Positions 8,954 to 17,600 of a stretch of DNA of 39,151 nucleotides are shown piece by piece (the first letter of the stretch is position 1; the number at the start of each line of letters is the position of its first letter). Position numbers and translations under genes: made by a program. This DNA is from Terramyces sp. JEL0728 (taxonomy: Eukaryota > Chytridiomycota > Chytridiomycetes > Rhizophydiales > Terramycetaceae), in NCBI GenBank assembly GCA_027603945.1, contig JADIIU010000115.1:1-39151 (forward strand), in the 5' to 3' direction. The notes below the pieces were generated by a model. That model was given only the letters and a program-made list of their open reading frames with translations, was not told the origin of the DNA and searched no databases.

Positions 8954-10285
8954 ATGTCAGATAATATGGGTAACAAGCTAAACGCTTGCGAATACAAGGT
9001 AAGCATTCCGTAATAGCAGACTGGAAGAACTTTGGGCCAAGGGAGCTACGCTACAGTAAAAGAAGCTGTTAAAGTAAATCAAAAATAACAGAAAGATTAA
9101 AACGGGAGAACATTACGCAGCAAAAGTGATTTCAAAGAAATTGATGAAGGGCAAAGAGCAGATGATTCTTAACGAAATCAATGTTCTTAGAAAAATTACC
9201 AAGGGACATAAAAATATTATTTCGCTGTACGATTGTAATTGGTAATAATGGTAGATTTTGAAACGCCGAATAATTGTAATCATTAGTTGATCGCAGTGTA
9301 CTTGGTGTTGGACTTGTGTATTGGTGGAGAATTATTTGAAAGACTGACTGACGCAGGGCAGTTTTACGAAAAGGATGCGGCAAAGATTGTCAGGACAGTA
9401 GCCGATGCGCTAATGTATCTGCACGAGAACAACATTGTACATAGAGATATCAAAGTATTTTTTTCTAACAAAGCCCGAGAATTTATTATTCAAAAATAGA
9501 GAGCCAGAAAGCGAATTGGTAGTTGCAGATTTTGGATTAGCTGTGATGCTAGAATATCCAGATAAAAAATGCAGTGTCAAAACATCTTGCGGAACTCCAG
9601 GTTATATGGCGCCAGGTATGTACTTTATTTATTAGAAATGATTCTTAAATTGGGTCACGGCAAACCTGTGGATTTATGGGCAGTTGGTGTCATGGCTTTC
9701 TTTTTGTAATAGCTTATTAACCTTGACTTTCTGGCTGTCTTCCATTTGAGAATGAAGACGAAACCATAGAGGACCACAATACCTGCAACGCAATCTATAC
9801 ATTTGAGCCAGTAGAATGGGCCAATGTTTCAGCCCATGGTAATTTTAACTAACCTAGCAAAGGGGTTTATTCAAGAACTGCTGGTTGTGGATGAAGCGAA
9901 GCGTTTAACAGCCGAGCAAGCTTTTCGCCACCATTGGTTAAGTGATGACGCAGTCAAACATCATGGATCTGAAGACTTGCTGCCAAGAGTCCGCAAAGGC
10001 TTTGACGCTAGAAAAATGTTCAGAAAAGCCATCGACGTGGTTAAAGCAGTGAATATGCTCTCGATGCACAGCATATTCTCTGCCAAAAGCTCTGCAGATA
10101 ATGTTGCCAATTCTCCCAGTTCACGATCGGCAACTACACAGGATAACTTTGAAGCCCCCACCGAAAATAGTTTCCTACTTGTCCCAGGGTTCATATCCCG
10201 AGAAAGTTCGTTTAGGGTGCATGACGATATTCCTATTTCAAATCCTACCGCTGTAGCCTTAAGCGTAATTCCTGATAATAAATAA
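8954..10285 (+). CDS. CaMK-like serine/threonine kinase 1 (unit A)
   Basis: Nine exons: 8954-8998, 9020-9073, 9096-9234, 9255-9275, 9297-9454, 9474-9615, 9636-9705, 9726-9838, 9858-10285. They total 1170 nt, or 389 aa. Kinase motifs are complete: glycine loop GQGSYATV (21-28), Lys43, HRDIKPEN (Asp137), DFG at 158-160, and CGTPGYMAPE ending at Glu187. A basic helical tail, RKGFDARKMFRKAIDVVKAVN, resembles the autoinhibitory/calmodulin-binding segment of CaMKI-type kinases. Exon 4 is only 21 nt. Intron 7 (9706-9725) seems to end in TG. AATAAA at 10277-10282 directly precedes the stop. It shares an 82-bp divergent promoter with the ABC1 kinase and is followed by a paralogue. Confidence 0.93.
9706..9725 (+). 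other. Kinase 1 intron 7 with a TG 3' end (GT-TG)
   Basis: The 20-nt intron reads GTAATAGCTTATTAACCTTG, with a good branch-like TTAAC but a final TG. Removing exactly these bases gives AFFLLSGCLPFEN, which matches the paralogue's AYFLLSGCLPFD. The paralogue has an intron at the same place and phase (11132-11152) that ends in AG. No AG-ending alternative restores the frame. Confidence 0.7.
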
Positions 10286-10418
10286 TATTCCAACCGTTGC
10301 TCCTTGGATTGAATTCAAATAACGGATTGTATCTAACTAGGGCTGAAATCAAAAACTTGTCAGCATCCTGTAGTATTTCATGTTCTGGATTGTGGTCATT
10401 TGCACTTGCAATTTTCCA

Positions 10419-11563
10419 ATGGCCACCAATCTCGCCGCTTGCGAATACAAAGCAGGAAAAACTCTAGGAAAGGGGAGCTATGGGGTAGTCAAAGAAGCGA
10501 TTAAAGTAACCTGTGTTTTACCAGATATCCACTGATGATCGATTCGCAATGAAAGTGATTTCAAAAAGTTTAATGAGAGGAAAGGAATCTCTTGTTATTA
10601 ATGAAATCAACATCCTAAAGAAGATTTCTCAAGGACACAAGCATATCGTTACTCTCATCGACTGTAAGTTGCTTTAACAGTAGATTTTGAATCCCCAAAC
10701 AATTGTATTTCCAGTTAATTTAGTATATTTAGTGATGGATCTCTGTACAGGAGGAGAGCTGTTTGATAAAATTTGCGAACAGGGAATATATTATGAAGAA
10801 GATGCGGCGGAAATCGTCAATACAGTATTGGAAGTAATCAAATACTTGCATTCCCACAACATCGTTCACAGAGATATTAAAGTAATTGCCAATTCACATT
10901 AAGCCAGAAAATTTATTGTTTAGAAACAAAGAAACTAATGCTGATCTTATGGTTGCTGATTTTGGGCTCTCGCGAATTGTGAATGACGACGAAGATTATA
11001 TGCTGAGAACTACTTGCGGTACTCCTAGCTACATGGCGCCAGGTAATATTCGTTCATGTAGAAATATATTTGAAATCTGGACACGGAAAACCCGTTGATA
11101 TCTGGGCTATAGGTGTCATGGCATACTTCTTGTAGCAGAAAGTTAATATTAGATTATCTGGGTGTTTGCCGTTCGATACTGGCAATCAAATTCAAGATCA
11201 GAATGCAATTATAAACGGCCAGTTTGAATTTTTTGGAGATGTTTGGAAGGAAGTCTCCCAAAATGGTAATTACAACTAATCTCAGCAAAAGACTTTATCA
11301 GCAAGTGCTTATTGGTTGATACTTCAAAGAGATTAAGCGTGCAACAAGCTCTCGATCATCCGTGGTTCAATGCCACTAAACCAAAACAAGATTTGTTCCC
11401 TGCTGTCCGCAAAGGCTTTGATGCTCGCCGTATGTTTAGGAAAGCAATTGGTGTTGTCAAGGCAGTCAACAAATTGTCAAATACGGCACTGAACAAGATT
11501 GGTGAACATGGCAGCAATTTCAGTCTTTTGGGATCTGAATCAGATTTGCGTAAGGATATTTGA
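10419..11563 (+). CDS. CaMK-like serine/threonine kinase 2, tandem paralogue (unit A)
   Basis: Eight exons: 10419-10505, 10525-10663, 10684-10704, 10724-10881, 10904-11042, 11062-11131, 11153-11265, 11286-11563. They total 1005 nt, or 334 aa. Motifs: GKGSYGVV glycine loop, Lys39, HRDIKPEN (Asp133), DFG at 154-156, CGTPSYMAPE, and the basic tail RKGFDARRMFRKAIGVVKAVN like that of its neighbour. Seven intron positions and phases match kinase 1, including the pair flanking a 21-nt microexon. Kinase 1's first intron (after CEYK) is absent here. The C-terminus is shorter by ~50 aa than kinase 1. AATAAA (11564-11569) directly follows TGA. A 133-bp gap separates it from kinase 1. Confidence 0.93.
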
Positions 11564-11601
11564 AATAAATTTGTTACAAACTTTCGCGTAAGAGAAACGT
11601 C

Positions 11602-12871
11602 ATGTCAGAAAACCCAAAAGCAACACCGGATGCAGCTCCAAATCCAAATATACTGGCCGTCAATAAAATATTAGCGAGCCAAAAGAAATCCAGAGTCAAT
11701 GCGACAGTAGAGAAAACTTCAGTGATTCCGCAAAAGAAGGAAACATTCATCACACAAAGAGGTGGTAAAATGTAGTTTGATATTAACTGTAGCATTCAAG
11801 GAATCGCAGAAGTTACTCCGCAGGATGTTAGGATTTCTAATCTAGGAATCTTTATTGCAGAATAGAAGAACTCTGCAGTCCACGCTGTTGCTTCAAAAGA
11901 AAAAAGAAATGCAGCAAGTGCAGCAGCAGTTGGAAAAGAGGAGATTGGATTTTTCAAAGCGGATGGAAGAATGTCGAGAAAAACAGGATGAATTGAGGTC
12001 AAAGGTAGGAGATGGTTGACACCAGCAAAAACAAATCAAAGAGCGGGTTGCTAAATTCGAAAAGTTTTTGAAAGAAAACGACGCCAAAAGACTCAGGGCT
12101 AACGCCAAGGCTGTTGTCGAAAAGAAGCTGAGAGAACAAAAGGTATTTGGTGTTTGATAAAGGAAGCTGAGCTGGCAACAATACAACGTCAGTTACAAGT
12201 AGAATTAGGAAAATCAAAGTCCGTATTAAAATTAATCAGTATATTATTTTGATATTAGAACAACACCAGGGGTATGAAAGATATCTGCAATCAATTGTTG
12301 ACGTTTTACCGCCGGATTATCTCAACGTGCATGAACCTCAAATTAACGACATCCTGATGAGACACAAGACACTCGTTGAGACAAATCAGGATTTAATCTC
12401 CGTGGTTCAGCATAATCAGGATGATATTGAAACGGCACAGTCGACTCTCCTTGGATTAGTAAAAGAGAGAAACGACTTGATCATGGTCTACAATTCAAAA
12501 TTAGGAACGAGGCAAAAGACTCTGGACAAACTAAAGCAGGAATCGGCGTATTTGGAGGAAGGTCTAGAAGAGCGGGATAACACCGGAAAAGAAAGAGTAA
12601 TTGCAACTAACTGTAGCTGCGAATGCTCAGCGAAACCAAGCTCGCCATAGATGATTTGTATGAGCGAATTAAGGACCAAAACAAGATGCGGGTATTGACT
12701 GCGAGGAAAGTAGATCTGGACCAAACTGAGAACTTGGGAGACTACTCTTCAAAATCGACAGATTTGAAATCTTGGCTGGATAAACTGCATGCGTTGCAGT
12801 TCCGAGTATTGGATTTGCAAGATATCACACAGTTTGAAAAAACCGTCAATTTAAGGAAAGCCGTAAAATAA
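11602..12871 (+). CDS. DUF4200 coiled-coil protein, CCDC42/CFAP73/CFAP100 type, probable flagellar (unit A)
   Basis: Seven exons: 11602-11771, 11793-11826, 11846-12004, 12026-12142, 12163-12238, 12259-12596, 12617-12871. They give 1149 nt, or 382 aa, nearly all heptad-rich coiled coil after residue ~70. Family marks include KFEKFLKENDAKRLRA and, later, the segment with QGYERYLQSIVDVLPPDY and MRHKTLVETNQDL. Family members belong to the axonemal MIA-type complex that guides inner dynein arms, so this predicts a motile flagellum. Intron 2 (11827-11845) starts GTTAG, an unusual donor, and its placement is the least certain. The start is only 38 bp after the kinase 2 stop. AATAAA (12867-12872) overlaps the TAA stop. 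Confidence 0.85.
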
Positions 12872-12875
12872 ATAC

Positions 12876-13307
12876 TTATAAAAGCTTTATTCTATTTAAT
12901 GGCCAAATTATACACACTGCCCTTCCGACAACAAGACCAACGGAGACATCGCCAAATTCCCTAGAATCTACAGACCGGAATGGCTCATCACTTTTTGCCC
13001 AAAAATGTCCCTCCTTTACTATATCAGATTTCCCATCATGTTCATAAATATCGCCTGTAAACCCGCCCACTCTCTTGCATAATCTCATATACGGCTTGGA
13101 AGGATGCGTGAAATACACAATGTCATTCCTTTGTAGATTGCTAGTCTTCCACACCAAGCAAATATCTCGGCATCTATCCGTATGTGGATTCAACGTTGGT
13201 GCCATACTCCTACCTTCAATTGAAACCAAGTCGAAATAATTTTGATAGATTAGTGCAATCGGCGGCAATATCCAGTATCGCTGCAAGAATTTTTGAAGTT
13301 TATCCAT
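12876..13307 (-). CDS. IMP2: Mitochondrial inner membrane protease subunit 2 (Imp2-like, S26 family) (unit A)
   Basis: An intronless gene of 143 aa. It removes sorting signals from proteins in the intermembrane space as part of the IMP complex. A hydrophobic anchor lies at ~11-25. The catalytic serine is Ser34 (EGRSMAPTLNP) and the catalytic lysine is Lys78 (MRLCKRVGG). The C-terminal S26 box, DSREFGDVSVGLVVG then IIWP, is typical of the Imp2/IMMP2L branch. The gene converges on the DUF4200 gene with only 4 bp between stop codons. Its own AATAAA lies at 12892..12887, inside the coding end, 8 bp before the stop. It diverges from DHODH with 28 bp between the start codons. Confidence 0.93.
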   Translation of the reverse strand: MDKLQKFLQRYWILPPIALIYQNYFDLVSIEGRSMAPTLNPHTDRCRDICLVWKTSNLQRNDIVYFTHPSKPYMRLCKRVGGFTGDIYEHDGKSDIVKEGHFWAKSDEPFRSVDSREFGDVSVGLVVGRAVCIIWPLNRIKLL

Positions 13308-13335
13308 TGGTGTGAAAAATATTTTAGAATTTCAA

Positions 13336-14628
13336 ATGGCATCAAGACTAAGACCAACTTCTTTCTTAAAGGTTGGGCTAACTGCCGCAGGAGGGTTTGT
13401 TGCAGGCACCTTCTTTTATTTCTATGCTATGGATTCTAGGGCACTGATTTATAGATGGGGAGTAATGCCACTAATGCACACCTTGGACCCAGAAGACTCG
13501 CATAATATTTCAATCTGGACTGCAAAATATGGTCTCGTACCAAAGGATGTAACAAAGGATGCTGAATTATTAAAAGTTAAAGTAATGAACGATTTACAAA
13601 GATTTGGAACAAGGAAATTACTAACCCTGTTGGATTAGCGGCTGGTTATGACAAAAATGGTGAAGCGGTTGATTCCTTGCTTGATTTTGGATTCGGATTA
13701 GTGGAGGTTGGAAGTATTACACCTTTACCGCAGGTCGAACTTGAGTTAATCTTAGGCGGGAAACCCAAAACCAAGATTTTTTAGATTGCCTTCGGATGAC
13801 GCAGTAATTAATAGATATGGATTCAACTCTGTTGGACATACTGTAGTGTTGAATAGATTGAAACACAGGCTTCGCAAATTCCTCTCGTTAAACCCCCACT
13901 TGAATGAGAATCAAGTTCCACGTTCACTGAAAGAACACAAATTATTGGGGATAAATTTGGGGAAAAACAAGCTCTCTCCTGCTGAATCACATGACGATTA
14001 TTTCAATGGAGTAAAGCAACTTGGTCCCTTGGCAGATTACATCGTTATCAATATTTCTTCACCAAACACTCCTGGGTTACGTTCATTGCAACGAAGAGAG
14101 CCGATTCAGCAACTCTTAAGCCAGGCAATCACTGCCAGAAACGCATTGTCCCATAACCCTCCGTTGCTAGTTAAAATAGCTCCAGATTGCTCCGATGCAG
14201 AATTGGAAGATATTGCGCACGTGGTAAAGGACGTTGGCATTGATGGAATTATTATTAGCAACACTACAATCTCAAGGCCGCAGAGTCTGAAAGGAGGTAC
14301 TCTGAAATTAACTCTAGACCAAAAAACAATTCGGCAAATGGGAGGTTTATCTGGTGTTCCTGTAAAACCCCTCGCTTTGGCTACTGTTTCTAAATTTTAC
14401 AAACTCACCAATGGCTTGATTCCTATAGTTGGCTGTGGAGGAATTGCAACTGCAGAGGATGCCCTCCAGTTTTGCAAAGCTGGCGCAAGCATTGTGCAAT
14501 TGTACACTTCGATGGGGTATAAAGGACCAGGTATAGTTCCGGAAATCAAGGAAGAACTTGCTGGAATTTTGAAAAAGGAAGGGAAGACTTGGATGGAATT
14601 GGTTGGAGCAGATCATCAAAAGAAATAA
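13336..14628 (+). CDS. DHODH: Dihydroorotate dehydrogenase, class 2, mitochondrial (unit A)
   Basis: Catalyses dihydroorotate to orotate in pyrimidine synthesis, passing electrons to quinone. Three exons (13336-13581, 13602-13733, 13756-14628) give 416 aa. A transmembrane helix at ~11-30 fits the membrane-bound class. Motifs are [44 protein letters not shown] with the class 2 catalytic Ser (~228), IISNTT and PIVGCGGI. The chosen ATG is 13336; the frame is open slightly further upstream but has no better ATG. Intron 2 (13734-13755) has an unusual GTCG donor. The TAA stop is part of AATAAA (14624-14629). The quinone link connects it to the nearby ABC1 kinase only by theme. Confidence 0.95.
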
Positions 14629-14635
14629 ATTTATT
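14624..14635. terminator. Palindromic double poly(A) signal covering two stop codons
   Basis: AATAAATTTATT is a perfect 12-bp palindrome. Read on the plus strand, AATAAA contains the DHODH stop (14626-14628). Read on the minus strand, AATAAA contains the separase stop (14633-14631). Both convergent genes therefore end within the same 12 bp, and their transcripts must overlap. Confidence 0.8.
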
Positions 14636-17600
14636 GGTTTGATATATATAACGGCAGCCCGTAGATGACTGGGGCAGCGCCAACTATAAATGGCAGATTG
14701 CAGGCAGAACGGGCAAGGGACACTGCTGAAGAAATAGAATGTTTTTCTTTGCATCCTGGAAACACTCCCCATTTCTGGAGCATGTCGATGGTAAATCGGT
14801 CAATATCAACATCGGTTATGTCCCATAAATTTCCAACAATTAACGGGCAACCTGCTGCTAAATATTCTAATGCCATCCCAGCAGGATCAAATTGCCCTTT
14901 TGGCTTTAGCTGCCCACTACTACACCCAAATATTAGCGATACTGGTATTCTCTTAAAATTGCCAAGGTCGCTGCTGCTTATTACCGATTCTCCGGCGCCA
15001 TGTCCGAAATATAGGAATAAGTCGCTCTGCTCCAGCTCAGACTTTAATTTTTCTTTATCCGGATGGGTCGCGACATGGCCATGCCAATTTCTAACTAAAC
15101 CAACTGTTACCTTGACATTAGAAGCCCTTCAAATGTCCTTTGCGTCTTTTTCAAATCTCCTGAAGGATTGAGCACAAAAGTGGTATTCGTAATATTCAAA
15201 TACTTTGATTCTGAGAGCAGATTTTCAATCATCATGTAAGAGGGTAGCCTGGAGACTGGCGATCCCCTTAGAACTGGCAAAGACTCCCAAGGAATGCACT
15301 GTACATTTTTATCGGGCACCAGGACAACATGCATTATCTGATCAAGCACCACTTTCTTTAAATTACTTTCAATGTAGAATTTTGATATGATATCTCCCAC
15401 ATCGTCCCTAATCTGCCAGTTAGAGCAGGATACCTCGTCGATGTTTACTTCTTCGTAGTCAATCAAATAGCCTTCTGCTTGGTAGCTATCCAATAGGAAA
15501 TAAATGATATCCTCCAATTCTTCAAACTGGGCATCTGGCCCGAGAGACAAAATGAGTTCGCATAGGCCAATGTCAAATTCATGCTTAGTTGCAGATTTGG
15601 CCAAGTATCTTGATACAACATTGAAGATCAATGTTCCTAATTTGCTTTGAAATTGCACTAAAAAGCGTTTCAATATCTCGGGAACTGTAAAAGAAGAAAT
15701 TAACCCCTAAGTGAGTTCCCAAGCACCTTAAATCCTGCGAACCATGTCGATTCGACTTTTTTTAAATATTCTTCCAGTCTATTATCTAAGCTCTTCCTTG
15801 ATTGAAACCACTCTTGCCTATCCCTGGAAGTTTTGCAATTCTTTGCATTTCCTGTTGTAGCTTTGTTCAATCCCATAATATCGTTGAGCTCACCCATCGC
15901 GGATGCAAAATCAAACCCATCCCCGTTAATCCCGCCTTCTCTGGTGGCTAGTCGAGTGAGCGGTAATTTAAACAAAACTCTGGACGTGCATGTTGCCCTT
16001 GTGACTATCAAGTTCTTTCTAGCTGGATCTACAGATATTGAACAAATAATCAAATGGCTGGGTATGTTTTCCAAAAACTTTGATTGAAAAGAACTGAGAT
16101 CATCCGGGGAATACACAATATTGCTATATCTTGATGTTTTTTGCCTTCTCAAATACAGACTGCGAGGAATTTCTTGTCAAATACAAATTACCTAGTAACA
16201 ATAACAAGAAATCACACATTCTGGTTCCATCAAATTTGTATTGCACTACGTACCCCTTAATCATTTGAAGAAGAATTAGATTATGGGCAACATCCTGGGT
16301 ATCTTCTTGATTTCCAAACTCTTGACAACTTTTGAAGGCATCATTCAAATGTTGTTCCAGCTGATCTATAATTTTCTTGTTGGCAGGTTTTACGTCCTTG
16401 TGGTAGGATGTTGGTAAATTCCAAGGTATGCAGAATACAGTTTCTGAAAAGATTTCCAAGTAATTGATTTTTAACAGCTTTTGCAAAAACTGTTGCATTT
16501 TTAGTTTAGCGACGGATAAGGTGTAATAGTGCTTGTCAAACTTTGAAATTGACAGGAGCGATGCCATTTGCAAATGAGTAGCTGCATGTTTTATATTTCC
16601 TTCAGCAGATAATAATTTAGCTCAAGTCAAAATAAATTACCTGATTTGCACAGAATCTTGGCTTTTAGACTTTCCAAGGTGATGTACTTGCTGAACAGTT
16701 CACTAAACATTGATAAATCCTTCTTCTTTGCATTTTCGACTTTGAAGTATCTCACAAGCTCCCTGTGATTAGAGCTACATACTGTTCATCGACTTCAGGG
16801 GGTAATAAATGGCTGTTTGGGGCGATAATACTTTCAACTTGGGCTATGGCTTCCATATACGCAGACTCTGCCTGATTACAATTTGACTTTTCTTTTGAGT
16901 AGATATCTCCTCGAACGATGCTTACAGCTGCATCCAATGTAGCCAAATCTGATAGCTTTAGATTTACACCTTTTGCTTGTGAAATAAGATCTACGCTTTC
17001 ATCCAACTTGTCTTGTATGCAATATAGCTCGGAAAGCAATGTCGAAAACTTTACAAAATAGTAGTTTGAGTGAAATTTCTCAGCAAGAGAAATCCCCATT
17101 TTCAAATAGTACTCTGCTGCTAAAGGCACTCCTTGATATACCAGAATAATATATATGTTTACCAAAGAATCAAATATATATTCTAGCGTTAAATTACGTA
17201 TACTTAAGATTTTAGAGTCACTTTCCGATCTTCTCAAATGCTTTGACAAATCCCGATAAGTTTTGATTGCGAGCTGATATGCCTCATCTGACTTACTAGA
17301 TGCAAAGGCTAATTGAAAATCTACAAGTAAAGCGACTATGTTTCCCGTAACAAAACTGTCATCTTCCAAAAATTTTGAATTTAACCTATATTCCGCGCTA
17401 GATCAATAAAATATTACCATTTTTCCAAGCTTCCGATTGAATGCAAATAGTAGCAGTAATACAAGTGGAACATGTTCTTTCCTTCTGAATCGGAATGTTC
17501 AAAAAACGATTTTGCTGTGGTCAATGACAAGCCGGCTTTTCCAGAATACCCAAGATCCATATATGCCAACGAAAGTGCAATATATAGTTTAAGTGCCCCT

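Noticed and set aside
8954..11563. Kinase genes as multiply frameshifted pseudogenes
   Set aside because: Every break coincides with a 19-22-nt GT...AG (once GT...TG) segment in a position shared by both paralogues, and removing these restores complete kinases.
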